A stretch of 64,000 nt of DNA, taken from positions 124,001 through 188,000 of the forward strand of contig CBDHFQ010000036.1 in NCBI GenBank assembly GCA_965262565.1. Direction: 5' to 3'. Positions 18,557-28,283 of the stretch are shown here, in pieces. The DNA comes from CBDHFQ01 sp965262565. Lineage in GTDB: Bacteria > Bacteroidota > Bacteroidia > J057. The notes below the pieces were generated by a model, which worked only from the letters and a program-made list of their open reading frames with translations, searched no databases and had not been told where the DNA came from. The position numbers were made by a program, and so were the translations under genes. Position 1 is the first letter of the stretch. Each line of letters starts with the position of its first letter.

Positions 18557-20011
18557 TTAGAACTTAAGTATCTTTTTCACAAAAAACTGATTATCAATAT
18601 AAATCTTAATAAAATATAGACCATCAGGTAAATCAGTTACTATTAGCTCTTTAGATCCATTCTTTATTTCTCCCAGATCGATCCTTTTCCCCGAAATATC
18701 AATGATTTCATATTCCACATTTATGCTAGACTGATTTAGCTTAATATTAATTCGTCCATCTGTCGGATTAGGGAAAACTTCTACTACCTGCTTAATATGA
18801 TTTGCCAACTGCTCTTCTTCAATAGATGTAATTATTTGATCACCTTCAATTCCGATCAAAGAATCTATAGGAATTGCTTCCGTACCATCATTGGGTAAAT
18901 GTCTGTTAAAACTTGTATTTCGCTGATCAAAAATCAAAGTTGGCCTTAAAGAATCAGATAATTGTCTAAAATAAATTGTGCCAATCTCAATCCAGGAATC
19001 TGAACTAATTTCAGGACAACTAAATTCTTCTGCAGAAAGACTTAAGGTAAGATTAAATAAGCCAGCTACAGATTGACCGTCAAAAGCATGCTCATCCCAT
19101 GAGGATACCTGATTTCCAATACAAGTAGCATTTTCATCAAAATTGGAAGAAGAATAATTTTCAAATGTTAACAAAGTAGGATCATAACTAATTAACATTG
19201 ATGAAGTTCCTATCAAAAAGGAATCTGAATTTGCTCTGATTTCCAAATTGGCACAAAAATCACTTGTATTGCAATCCTCATTTTCCAGGAGTCTTAGTAA
19301 TATTCCATCTTCTCCTTGATCTATTGGAACAACTGTCGTATCCTGATTATCGGTTGAATCTGACTTACCTGGATTATCGGGCAAACTAGCACAGTTGATT
19401 AATTTATCAATCCCGGTCAAAGTCCCCAATGGTATAGCCCCCGTGCCATTATTAGGTGAATTTCGATTAAAACTAGTATTTGTACTGTCAATGCTCATCA
19501 GAGGATTACTGTCAGTTCTCAGGATATTAAAACATATAGTTCCTACCTTAACCCATGAATCAGCACTGAGCACCGGACAACTAAACTCATTTGTGCTCAA
19601 TACAATAGTGAGGTTAAAACTTCCTGGAACAGATACTCCATCGAATCCATGTTCATCCCAGGAAGGAGCCACATCAGCTATACAATTATCGGATCCGTCG
19701 AAAGCCAAAGAATTGTAATCGGTAAACTGAAGAACTGTTCTATCATAATTTAAAAATATGGAAGAAGTTCCTATTTGAAAGGTGTCTTCTTTCGCTTTCA
19801 TTTCTATAGTAGCAAAGTAGATCCCAAATTCGCAATTAACCGAATCAACTATCCTCAACTCTACTTCATCTGGACCAACTAATTGGTTAGAAGCAGTTGC
19901 GCTAACACTTTCAGGATAACTGTAAACGTAAGATTGATAGAAAAAACCAATCAACAAAAAAATGATTGATTGGAACCAAGGACCTTTTTTTAAAAAATCT
20001 TTAAGGGTCAT
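18557..20011 (-). CDS. Secreted protein with two cohesin-like repeats and T9SS sorting domain
   Basis: The 484-residue protein has an N-terminal hydrophobic segment (S-I-I-F-L-L-I-G-F-F-Y-Q-S). Two copies of the cohesin-like domain follow at about residues 46-215 and 235-395. Both carry I-G-T-S-S-[IM]-[FL], W-D-E-H-[AG]-F-D-G and N-T-S-F-N-R-[NH]-x-P-N-[ND]-G-T. The last 80 residues form a T9SS type A sorting domain (V-F-P-N-P-T-D-G, then L-P-D-G-L-Y-F-I-K-I). It is a shorter relative of the 1782-residue protein next to it and could be an alternative anchor or scaffold. It is flanked by its own terminator. The function is inferred only from the domain type. Confidence 0.78.
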   Translation of the reverse strand: MTLKDFLKKGPWFQSIIFLLIGFFYQSYVYSYPESVSATASNQLVGPDEVELRIVDSVNCEFGIYFATIEMKAKEDTFQIGTSSIFLNYDRTVLQFTDYNSLAFDGSDNCIADVAPSWDEHGFDGVSVPGSFNLTIVLSTNEFSCPVLSADSWVKVGTICFNILRTDSNPLMSIDSTNTSFNRNSPNNGTGAIPLGTLTGIDKLINCASLPDNPGKSDSTDNQDTTVVPIDQGEDGILLRLLENEDCNTSDFCANLEIRANSDSFLIGTSSMLISYDPTLLTFENYSSSNFDENATCIGNQVSSWDEHAFDGQSVAGLFNLTLSLSAEEFSCPEISSDSWIEIGTIYFRQLSDSLRPTLIFDQRNTSFNRHLPNDGTEAIPIDSLIGIEGDQIITSIEEEQLANHIKQVVEVFPNPTDGRINIKLNQSSINVEYEIIDISGKRIDLGEIKNGSKELIVTDLPDGLYFIKIYIDNQFFVKKILKF

Positions 20012-20217
20012 TATTATAGATATTGAATGAATGCTTGTGATTATTTTAGAAAAATGATTGTTGACCTTTATTTCTTCTTCCTCATTTAAGAACGACTACC
20101 TTATTTAAACGCCTAGTTATTATCTAAAATTATTCCTATCCTTCTTATAGACTCACACTTTATTCAACCTAATATAAAGGATGTAAGGTTTTATGGCCTT
20201 TTATATAATTCTATCCG

Positions 20218-20250
20218 ATAATAAATAACCCAATACTTAACGTATTGGGT
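20218..20250 (-). terminator. Intrinsic terminator after the PQQ-dehydrogenase fusion gene
   Basis: ACCCAATAC (20228-20236) and GTATTGGGT (20242-20250) form a perfect nine-base stem with loop TTAAC. The minus-strand tail is T-rich but interrupted (TATTTATTATC). It is 63 bases past the stop at 20313. The remaining bases between 20012 and 20217 hold nothing recognisable beyond the probable promoter of the 484-residue gene. Confidence 0.65.
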
Positions 20251-20312
20251 CGATCAAACTTATCTATACTTTAATTTCTTCCATTTAATACTGGTGCAAC
20301 TATGAGTTGAAC

Positions 20313-23300
20313 CTATTTTGATTTCACGATTTTCTTAACAACATACTCACCATCCAAGTTAAATTTCATAAAATATATTCCCTCCTGTAAGCCCCTAAAT
20401 TCCAATTGATAGCTACCATTTTTAATAATATCTTCCTTTATTACTCTACCTGCAATATCTATTAATTCAAATGAGGTAAATTCCATATCAAGGTCAATTT
20501 GTATATTGGCATAATCCAGAGCTGGATTTGGATAAATGCTAATCTGAGTTTTGAACCCACTTAATGAATTTTCTGGATTGGCAACTCTCACTGAGTGTTG
20601 CGGAACATTTTGATGAGCGGTAATAGATCTTGAGAAGATTAATCCTGATTTGTCAAAAATCCAATAAGCTACTTCTTCATTAGCGTGATTTTTTCCATCC
20701 TTAATACAATTTTCTTCTTCCAAAAAAACCTTTACTCTTTTGGAAGAAAAACTGTTGGCGTCATACCTGATGGTAACAGGATCTGCCTCATAAACACTTT
20801 GTATGGTAGCAAACAATGGTGCATCCTTACTATAAGACTGAATAAAATTAATTGTAGCCCAAGAACTATTGATCTTTTTACCAGTCCCTTTTACCTCAAA
20901 AGAATTTTCGCTATTACTTATGCTCTCTTCCACAGCAATCCAGGAGACATTTTCATTATAATGCTTATCATCTTGAATTTTTGACTCTTGTATCCTCATT
21001 TGAAAGCCATTTCTATTGGTTCGACTATGATTGACTCTAACTGTAGCAGCATATCCTCCGTCTGATTTAGTTCTCTGTACAAACAATAAAGGAGTTTTCT
21101 CAAATGCAGATGGAAAGTTTACCTGTTTCCAGTTATGATTCACGTTGTTAGCAACTCCAGCAATCAATGTAGCTCCATTTTCCAATTTATATGTTCCCGC
21201 TTCAATGACCATATACGAAACTTGCTCTTTGGTGTGGCTTCCATCCAGACACTTCCATTCATCAATTCTAGCTCTAAAATCATTATTATTGTTAATGACT
21301 ACCCTACTGGTAATTTCATGAGATCCTTGAAAAGATGGAACACCAAGAATAATGACCGGATTTGAATAAGATCTTTTCACGGGAATCTTACTCCAATTAT
21401 GATCTAATCTCAAAGTACCTGTTTCTCCTATAGGATCACTTTCATAAGTAGGTGAAGAATCGCAGTCTTTTTCTTTACAATCAGGTTCAGGAGCCATACC
21501 AGAAATCCAGGACCGTATTAATGCAACACCCTCCAGGTCAATTTCATTTTTAGCGATAGGAGGCATAGCAAGTCCTTCATTTACACGATCCATTCTCGTT
21601 AACAAAAAGGATCGTTCAGGCTTACCAGGTACAACCACCTTCGCATCTTCATCTCCCCTATTATCTTCCAGGGTTCCATTAATGATTTGTTGATCCTCAA
21701 GTGGGACAGAGAACCTCGCATCAAAATTAGCTCTTACCCCTGTTTCAGGCCTATGACAGTAAGCGCAATTGACATCCAGGTAAGATCTTGCTTTGGTTTC
21801 TATATTGGCATCTTTATCATCTATCGCAGCTAAAGTAGGTAAATCAGCTATTTCTTTATCTGAGGGGGGATTCCTAAAAATACCTAATTGCTTAAAAGTA
21901 CTTATCTGGTTAGCCTTTTTGCCTGTCGTAGGATAGGTAAAGTTGTGATTGAGTTGTCGGCTATTCATTCCCAATACTCTTCCTGCTCCTTCGGTATGAC
22001 AATTTAAGCACTGATCGCGAGATGGAAATGTCCAGATTTGACTGTAAGATTTACCACTTTTATCCTTTACTGTAATTTTCTCTTCATAACTTCCTTCCAA
22101 TAGTTGTGCATCTGAACCATCTGGCAACCATCTGTATGTAAATCCAAAAAAGCTTCCATCTTCTCCCTTAACTAAAAATCTGGTTTCTACTCTTCTTTTG
22201 GCCCCATTTTCCTCTCCCTGAATCAGCGGTAGTTCCATATGCTTTATAAAAACTGTTCCAATGGGGAAATCCCAGTAATCATTCTCAGAATATAATATCC
22301 TTTCTACAGTGGAATTATGTGTACCATTATTAGGAATTGCCACCCAGCGCTGTTTAACAGCCCCGTCGGACCAAAAGGATATTTTGGGCTGATAAGGGAT
22401 CAACCCTTTTGTAGGGGTTAGTCGACTTAGATTACTAAAAGCCCCTGTCTCACTTAACCATTGAGGTGCCTCCGACTCCCTTCCGAGTTCTCTACTAAGC
22501 TTATAAATGCCAATATCTCCACTTCCAGAGAGTTTCATCACGTACATATTTCCTTTTCCATCTATACCAAAAGAAGAAATACCTCTATACCCACTCCCTT
22601 CAGTATCTAATAGCAAACTTCTTTCGGGAGCTCTTCCTTTGGTATATTTCAATGACCATATGCGCCCACTGCCATTATCAGCAAAAATATACTTTCCCTT
22701 CAGAGAAGGAAATTCTGAACCCGTATATACATATCCCCCAATAATACAGTTATTACCACTTCCATGCGAATAACTATAAATAGGAGGTACTTCACTACCT
22801 ATTAGATTGGTAGGCTTTTTTCTGTTACTGTAATTAGCTGTCCCTTCTTTATATACCCATTGATAATTTCCTTTTTTTACCAGATGATTGATTTCTTCTT
22901 GCTTATTTTGACCTACATCTCCTATCCACACTTTCTGAGAGATAGGGTCATAAGAAGCTTTGTGCGGATTCCTTAGTCCCAAGGCATAAAATTCTCCCAA
23001 TACAGAACTCCCAGAACTTACCCAAGGATTGGATTTAGGAATTCCGTAGTTCCTTGTTAAACTTTTAGGCCAATTAGAAGGCTGATATACCGTTTGCTTT
23101 GGCTGCCGCTTAATGGGGTTACTTTTATTTTTGTCATTGTCCACATCTATTCTCAATACGCCACTAAACAATCGGTCATTAATTTTCTGGGATACGTCGT
23201 AGGTATCTCCACCTCCTCCTTCATCTCCTACGAATATGTATAAAAATCCATCTTCACCAAAAAACATGCTCCCTCCGTTGTGGTTCGTCGCCCTGTCATA

Positions 23301-23897
23301 TTGTTGAATGAGTACTAACTCCGAATTAGGATCAACGGAGCTAAAATTAGAGCGAACGGTAAATCTGGAAACTCTGTAATAAGAAAGATTGGCAGGATTA
23401 TCTTTTGATTTTGAGTTCAGGACCGGTGCTGAAGAAGGACGCCATTTGTAGAAAACATAAATAAAATTTTTACCTTCTCTGTAATCTGGATGAAAGGCAA
23501 ATTCATTCAAGCCCGATTCTCCAGATCTAAAGGTTTTTTTCCTGATATCCAAGAAAGTGGATTTTTTGTTCACCGATGGATTATTATCAAATACCTCAAT
23601 TAATCCATCTTTATCTGCAACGAATAGTCTATTGGTCTTTGGCTCAGGCTTGATGCAGATAGGCTTCCTAAAACTTAACTTTGGAAAAGCTGGAGCCAAT
23701 ATCCAGGGATTATCTTCAGCAACGGGTGCACTAGAAGGAAGATTTCCATTTAAATATTTACCTATCTTCTCAGGCTTGTCTAAACCTGAGTCCAGCAAAT
23801 ATACGGGTAACATGGCAACTGAACTGAAAATACAAAGAACAATAAATAATTTTAGAAATATAGAAAGTGGAGTCTTTGCTAGGGTAAAAAAATGCAT
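20313..23897 (-). CDS. PQQ-dependent sugar dehydrogenase-like / dihaem / H-type-lectin-like fusion with T9SS sorting domain
   Basis: The 1194-residue protein has an N-terminal hydrophobic segment. Residues 65-440 resemble the soluble glucose/sorbosone dehydrogenase beta-propeller: N-H-N-G-G-S-M-x-F, V-G-D-E-G-G-G-G-D, L-R-N-P-H-K and W-I-G-D-V-G-Q. A cytochrome-like region follows with two C-x-x-C-H haem motifs, C-L-N-C-H near 630 and C-A-Y-C-H near 713, and a methionine-rich A-M-P-P segment. Three repeats of about 85 residues then resemble H-type lectin domains (W-x-x-[IV]-x-F, F-x-x-R-I-x-E, V-S-[WY]-[IM]-[AV]). The end is a T9SS sorting domain (I-Y-P-N-P-A to V-K-S-K). It is inferred to oxidise a sugar or alcohol at the cell surface and pass electrons to its own haems. 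Confidence 0.8.
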   Translation of the reverse strand: MHFFTLAKTPLSIFLKLFIVLCIFSSVAMLPVYLLDSGLDKPEKIGKYLNGNLPSSAPVAEDNPWILAPAFPKLSFRKPICIKPEPKTNRLFVADKDGLIEVFDNNPSVNKKSTFLDIRKKTFRSGESGLNEFAFHPDYREGKNFIYVFYKWRPSSAPVLNSKSKDNPANLSYYRVSRFTVRSNFSSVDPNSELVLIQQYDRATNHNGGSMFFGEDGFLYIFVGDEGGGGDTYDVSQKINDRLFSGVLRIDVDNDKNKSNPIKRQPKQTVYQPSNWPKSLTRNYGIPKSNPWVSSGSSVLGEFYALGLRNPHKASYDPISQKVWIGDVGQNKQEEINHLVKKGNYQWVYKEGTANYSNRKKPTNLIGSEVPPIYSYSHGSGNNCIIGGYVYTGSEFPSLKGKYIFADNGSGRIWSLKYTKGRAPERSLLLDTEGSGYRGISSFGIDGKGNMYVMKLSGSGDIGIYKLSRELGRESEAPQWLSETGAFSNLSRLTPTKGLIPYQPKISFWSDGAVKQRWVAIPNNGTHNSTVERILYSENDYWDFPIGTVFIKHMELPLIQGEENGAKRRVETRFLVKGEDGSFFGFTYRWLPDGSDAQLLEGSYEEKITVKDKSGKSYSQIWTFPSRDQCLNCHTEGAGRVLGMNSRQLNHNFTYPTTGKKANQISTFKQLGIFRNPPSDKEIADLPTLAAIDDKDANIETKARSYLDVNCAYCHRPETGVRANFDARFSVPLEDQQIINGTLEDNRGDEDAKVVVPGKPERSFLLTRMDRVNEGLAMPPIAKNEIDLEGVALIRSWISGMAPEPDCKEKDCDSSPTYESDPIGETGTLRLDHNWSKIPVKRSYSNPVIILGVPSFQGSHEITSRVVINNNNDFRARIDEWKCLDGSHTKEQVSYMVIEAGTYKLENGATLIAGVANNVNHNWKQVNFPSAFEKTPLLFVQRTKSDGGYAATVRVNHSRTNRNGFQMRIQESKIQDDKHYNENVSWIAVEESISNSENSFEVKGTGKKINSSWATINFIQSYSKDAPLFATIQSVYEADPVTIRYDANSFSSKRVKVFLEEENCIKDGKNHANEEVAYWIFDKSGLIFSRSITAHQNVPQHSVRVANPENSLSGFKTQISIYPNPALDYANIQIDLDMEFTSFELIDIAGRVIKEDIIKNGSYQLEFRGLQEGIYFMKFNLDGEYVVKKIVKSK

Positions 23898-24269
23898 AAA
23901 CTATTTGACGTTAGAGTGATAGCTAGACCAAGATTTCATTCAATGATATCCTGATATATATCAACGAATTTTTCTTCAATTAATTGAATCTTACTACTAT
24001 TTTAATTCTTTCTCTTTCTATTATTGATGAAAAACCGTAAATAAAACTTCATCAAAACAGACGATTGAAATAGATGGAAATTCCTCAATTGATATTTAAA
24101 AAAGAACTGTGAGTACACCTAACGCTTAAATATAAATAAATTCTAACCTATTGATATTAAATTATATGTAAGAATTAAACTCTGAAAAATTTGACATTCA
24201 ATTTTATTCAATAAATTATTTCAATAAAAAAACTTACACAGAGATTAAAACATAATTTCTACCACAAAT
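23898..24269. other. AT-rich intergenic region with a 14-base palindrome
   Basis: No gene is visible. A perfect palindrome, TTCAATTAATTGAA (23975-23988), lies 78 bases upstream of the PQQ-dehydrogenase start and could be an operator. In DNA this AT-rich such palindromes can occur by chance. Confidence 0.3.
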
Positions 24270-25580
24270 TTAAATAATTTTCTTTTCCTGTACAATGATA
24301 TTTCTCTCCGCAAAAAACAAATTATTCCTTTGTAATTTAATTGTATAAATTCCCGGATTCCAACTTTTCACTTCTAAGAATAATTTTCCGTATCCCTCGC
24401 ATTGATTCTTATACAGAGTTGACTCATTTTCATCCTGAACAAAACATGTTAACTTATTCAAACCTGGGGCTTCAATAAACAAAATAACCGTATCAACAGC
24501 AGGATTAGGAGATAATTGAAATTTATAGTTAGGAGAAAATGCTGGAGAAACCTCTAATTGGGATATATCTTTTTTAACATATTCACTACCAACATATCCA
24601 AAAGTATAAGCATCATATAGATTAAATGAAATACGTTCACTAGAAATTATTCCTACTTCCAAATTACCTTTTTTAAATTCAACTGGAATTATTTCCCAAT
24701 GATCCCTGTTCCAACCAGCAATAACTAATTGATCTATAGCGGGTAACCATGAAGCAAATTGATGAGTTTCGTCCCAATATAATTGTATTTGCCCTTGTCC
24801 ATTTCCATTTACATGCCAGTATCCATCTTCATAAATGGAGATTATATCCTTGTGAAGAGAATCATTGGAAATAATTGCTTTGGTATTAGTCAAATGTTTT
24901 TCTTTAGAAGAATAATAAGCAGCTTTGATAGTTCTTGAAGAATCCAACTGTGCAATTCCGAATTTATACAAATGCTTACCATCTCCTATGGGAAATAAAA
25001 AATTTTCTTTCCCTGTCTTCCACACATATCCATCTACATGCCTATCATCATGGGCCTCTATTTCAATGGCTCCAGGTAAAAAATGGAGAGATGCATCCTC
25101 GTCCTGCCTATCTGTAAACAGAATTCCATTTTGAAACCTAAAGCTGTTCACAATCTGCCATTCGGTTTTCAAATTCAGATGATGTGGATTAGTTAGGATG
25201 ACGTCATAAGATGTTAATGTACCTGAACCTCCAATCTTAATAGGCTCTTCTGATTTAGATGAAAAATAGGAAACGCCAGAAATACATTGCCCACAATCTA
25301 TTCTTCCAAGATTTTGAATATTCCCTTTAAAGTAAGCTACTCCCTCAATTTCCAGAACCCCTTTCTTATCATTCTTAAAGTCTAATCCAAAAAATTTAGA
25401 CATTTCAGGTTCAATAAAGATCGTTCCCGAATTATATAAACCACTTGAAAACCAAGTAAGTAGAAAAATTCCAGCAGCGGAAAGGGCAATGGCAGCGTAG
25501 GCACTATACTGAACAGATCGAAGCTTATTGGTTGGCTGTAAATTATTTCTGGTACGTTGTGAACCTTTTACTTTAGCCAT
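24270..25580 (-). CDS. Secreted protein of unknown function with T9SS-type C-terminal domain
   Basis: The 436-residue protein has a basic N-terminus followed by a hydrophobic segment at about residues 28-48, which may be a late signal peptide or an anchor. The middle is beta-rich, with F-x-x-G-I-L-F-T-D and G-Y-V-W-K-T-G-K-E-N-F-L-F-P-I-G-D-G. The latter wording is frequent in Bacteroidota secreted proteins that carry long C-terminal sorting regions. Residues 350-436 look like a T9SS type A domain (L-S-P-N-P-A-V-D, then W-N-P-G-I-Y-T-I-K-L). No enzymatic motif is recognised. It is transcribed divergently from the gene at 25746. Confidence 0.7.
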   Translation of the reverse strand: MAKVKGSQRTRNNLQPTNKLRSVQYSAYAAIALSAAGIFLLTWFSSGLYNSGTIFIEPEMSKFFGLDFKNDKKGVLEIEGVAYFKGNIQNLGRIDCGQCISGVSYFSSKSEEPIKIGGSGTLTSYDVILTNPHHLNLKTEWQIVNSFRFQNGILFTDRQDEDASLHFLPGAIEIEAHDDRHVDGYVWKTGKENFLFPIGDGKHLYKFGIAQLDSSRTIKAAYYSSKEKHLTNTKAIISNDSLHKDIISIYEDGYWHVNGNGQGQIQLYWDETHQFASWLPAIDQLVIAGWNRDHWEIIPVEFKKGNLEVGIISSERISFNLYDAYTFGYVGSEYVKKDISQLEVSPAFSPNYKFQLSPNPAVDTVILFIEAPGLNKLTCFVQDENESTLYKNQCEGYGKLFLEVKSWNPGIYTIKLQRNNLFFAERNIIVQEKKII

Positions 25581-25606
25581 AGAATAAATCTATTGATGAA
25601 AAATAG

Positions 25607-25635
25607 ATCGTTATAAATAAAAGAACGATAACGAT
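25607..25635. promoter_or_regulatory. Inverted repeat between divergent genes
   Basis: ATCGTTAT (25607-25614) and ATAACGAT (25628-25635) are perfect eight-base arms with a 13-base spacer, between the divergent starts at 25580 and 25746. It could be an operator acting on either gene. No regulator is identified. Confidence 0.3.
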
Positions 25636-25745
25636 AAATTACGATTGCTAAAATACACAAATCCACTCCCGCTTATGAACGAAAATTAGTAGTATTTCTT
25701 ACCTATTTATAAATTAGTGTGAATTGTGTAATTCAGGCCATCTAT

Positions 25746-27167
25746 ATGAGAAAGCAGCTTCATACTTTCACAACATTCGCCAATAATCTTCTTCCTCACG
25801 AATTAGCTTATATAGAAGCCACTCATCATTTACAGGATGATGAAAATATTCAGATATTAGAGAGAATTCGTGCCAATATTCAAGCAGATAGTTATTTGAC
25901 TCCTTTTGATACTAATATAGATAAACGGAAGTACTCAAATCTGAAAAAATGGATTCAGCAGAAATTGGATGCGATAGATGTGGATCTGGATTTCCATTGG
26001 CTTATTTCCATAGAACAAAAAATAGCCACGGATGCCATTATGCCTGATGAAGAGGCGGTCATTATGGAAAAAATAGAAGGATATCAATCTTCTAATTTTT
26101 ACTTTCAGAAATTTTATGAATTACTACTTTCTTACAGGGACTTCTTGATTATCAGACTTAGATTTAAAGACCATCAAAAAATTCAATCATTTATTGACCA
26201 ATATGCTGCCAGATACAAAGATGCACTAGTAGTAAAAAGAACATTGTATCGGGCTACGAAAGATTTGACGTCTCATTATTTAGTACCAAATAAAGAAATA
26301 CAAAAATGGGAAAACTGGCTAAAAGGGATATTCTATGAACCTGATCTCGATGGACAGAACCGATACGCTGCCTTGGTAAGGCTGAGTTTTCTATATCTCC
26401 ACACGAGAAATCTCACTCAATTAACACTCATTTATGATCGACTAGATGATTGGTTAACGCTTGGACAATTTTATTCGAGAAGGTTACTGGTCAATTATTA
26501 TGCAAATAGATCTTTACTTCACGCTAAATTGGAAGAGTATAAGGAAGCTGAAAAGTTTGGGCACCTTTCATTAAAGGAGAGAAATACCGAGTATTTACAA
26601 TATACAAATAACCTGGCCTCTGTATTTCTTAGGCAGCACAAATTCAAAGAGGCACTCCAACTTATGAAACAAGCTGCTCCGGAAATGAGAAAAACGAACA
26701 GCTTCCACAATAAATCAGGCTTTGTAGCTTTGTATACCAGATGTTTGTTCGAAGATGGCCAACTGAATGAAGCTGAAAGATATGTAGAACGATATTTAAG
26801 AAGTAATGGAAAAAATATTCATCTGCAACGTTGGTATTTATTATTCACAACCTACTTTCAGGTGTTGTTAAAATCAGAAAAATATCATCAACTCATGAAG
26901 TGTGTCAATAAATATCGCCTTCTGACAATGGATGAAAATCAAAAGAATCTGCCGAATTATCTCCCCACTATTTCCTGGTATTTCTACATTTCCGCATATA
27001 AGGAGGGAAAATTAACTGCAGATCAATTAACCTCTAATATTTTAAAAGAATTGGAAGAATTGAACCAAACTCCTTACAAGATGAAGTTAGTCAATACGCT
27101 TTTGGAGGAAATGTACGAGCATATTCCACAGTTGGTGAAGAGGATTAAGTCAGACCAGCAATTATAA
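25746..27167 (+). CDS. Helical-repeat (TPR-like) protein of unknown function
   Basis: The ATG at 25746 (M-R-K-Q-L-H-T-F) is chosen. A longer frame begins with GTG at 25719 and has no support. The 473-residue protein is charged and helical, with no signal peptide or membrane segment. From about residue 220 it shows helix-pair spacing like TPR repeats, for example Y-K-E-A-E-K-F-G-H-L-S-L and F-K-E-A-L-Q-L-M-K-Q-A. The N-terminal 200 residues are helical without a known motif. Lone cytoplasmic proteins of this sort are common in Saprospiria and Cytophagia. It is followed by 153 bases without a gene and then by a hydrolase on the same strand. Confidence 0.7.
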   Translation: MRKQLHTFTTFANNLLPHELAYIEATHHLQDDENIQILERIRANIQADSYLTPFDTNIDKRKYSNLKKWIQQKLDAIDVDLDFHWLISIEQKIATDAIMPDEEAVIMEKIEGYQSSNFYFQKFYELLLSYRDFLIIRLRFKDHQKIQSFIDQYAARYKDALVVKRTLYRATKDLTSHYLVPNKEIQKWENWLKGIFYEPDLDGQNRYAALVRLSFLYLHTRNLTQLTLIYDRLDDWLTLGQFYSRRLLVNYYANRSLLHAKLEEYKEAEKFGHLSLKERNTEYLQYTNNLASVFLRQHKFKEALQLMKQAAPEMRKTNSFHNKSGFVALYTRCLFEDGQLNEAERYVERYLRSNGKNIHLQRWYLLFTTYFQVLLKSEKYHQLMKCVNKYRLLTMDENQKNLPNYLPTISWYFYISAYKEGKLTADQLTSNILKELEELNQTPYKMKLVNTLLEEMYEHIPQLVKRIKSDQQL

Positions 27168-27320
27168 ATAATAAATATCTGAAGGAGAATATATTAAACA
27201 GGAAAAGAACGCAATTTGTGGCTGAGTCAGCCTTAATTTTTATTTGCTTAAATTGAATATTTGTAATAAGCCTGCTAATATGGAAAAAACGTAGATCAGT
27301 TTATTTTCAGAGGACAACCT

Positions 27321-28184
27321 ATGAAATCCACTTATTATGAATTCAGTTTAAAGAAATTAAGTTTACCTGGTGCCATTGAATTGACCTACATTGATGAAGG
27401 CGAAGGAAATAACGTTTTATTCTTTATTCACGGTTTGGGAAGCTATTTATCTGTATGGAGGAAAAATATATCGGTACTACGAAATAAATATCGCTGTATT
27501 GCCATTGACTTGCCGGGTTACGGGCTGTCTCCTAAAATGCCGGGAAAGGTGAGCATGTTGAGATATGCTTCGGTTATTATTAATTCAATACTCGTATTAA
27601 ATCTAAAACAACCTATATTAGTAGGACATTCGATGGGAGGCCATATAGCTCTTGTGGTAGCCATTCACTATGCGCATTTAATAAAAAAGCTTGTATTGGC
27701 TTCACCAGCAGGGCTTGAACCTTTCAGCAATTCAAGTAAAACGTTAATATTAAATACCTTAAAGCCTGATGTAATACAAAAACTCTCAAATTATCAAATA
27801 AAGCAAAATGTAAACTTTGCTTTCTACAAATTTTTACCAGAAGCCGAATTTATGATTCAGGAACGAATAGCTAAGAAAAGTCTGCCAAACTTCCAGCAAT
27901 ACTGCTCTACAGTATCTGAAAGTACCGCTGCCATGCTTGAATATCCAGTTTTTGACCAACTTTCCAACATTCTTCAACCTACCTTAATAGTATTTGGTGA
28001 AGAAGATGCACTGATCCCTAATAAACTACTTAAACCTGCAAGCTCTACAAGAGAGATTGCCAAAAAAGGTGCTTCCAGAATTCCAAATAGTAAGCTTATC
28101 TTATTAAAGGAATGTGGTCATTTTTTGCCTTTTGAAAAATCTGATGCATTCAATAAGGCTGTAGATCGATTTGCAATTAGTTGA
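27321..28184 (+). CDS. Alpha/beta hydrolase
   Basis: The 287-residue protein has the alpha/beta-hydrolase signature: oxyanion region F-F-I-H-G-L-G-S, nucleophile elbow G-H-S-M-G-G with serine near residue 104, an acid in E-E-D-A-L-I-P near 229 and histidine in C-G-H-F-L-P-F near 267. There is no signal peptide. It lies 99 bases upstream of the polyhydroxybutyrate genes on the same strand. A role in polyester or acyl-ester turnover is possible, but the family is too broad to assign a substrate. Confidence 0.85.
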   Translation: MKSTYYEFSLKKLSLPGAIELTYIDEGEGNNVLFFIHGLGSYLSVWRKNISVLRNKYRCIAIDLPGYGLSPKMPGKVSMLRYASVIINSILVLNLKQPILVGHSMGGHIALVVAIHYAHLIKKLVLASPAGLEPFSNSSKTLILNTLKPDVIQKLSNYQIKQNVNFAFYKFLPEAEFMIQERIAKKSLPNFQQYCSTVSESTAAMLEYPVFDQLSNILQPTLIVFGEEDALIPNKLLKPASSTREIAKKGASRIPNSKLILLKECGHFLPFEKSDAFNKAVDRFAIS

Positions 28185-28212
28185 TACATTTATATATATA
28201 GATATTTAATAT

Positions 28213-28220
28213 TATTTTTG
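28213..28220 (+). promoter_or_regulatory. Possible -7 promoter element before phaA
   Basis: TATTTTTG fits the Bacteroidota -7 consensus TAnnTTTG and lies 64 bases upstream of the phaA start. No TTTG -33 element is present at the usual 19-21-base spacing, so support is weak. Confidence 0.25.
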
Positions 28221-28283
28221 AGATACAAACCCAAAAACCTTTAATTTAATTTAATACTCCATCAATAGATAAAATTCCCTTTT

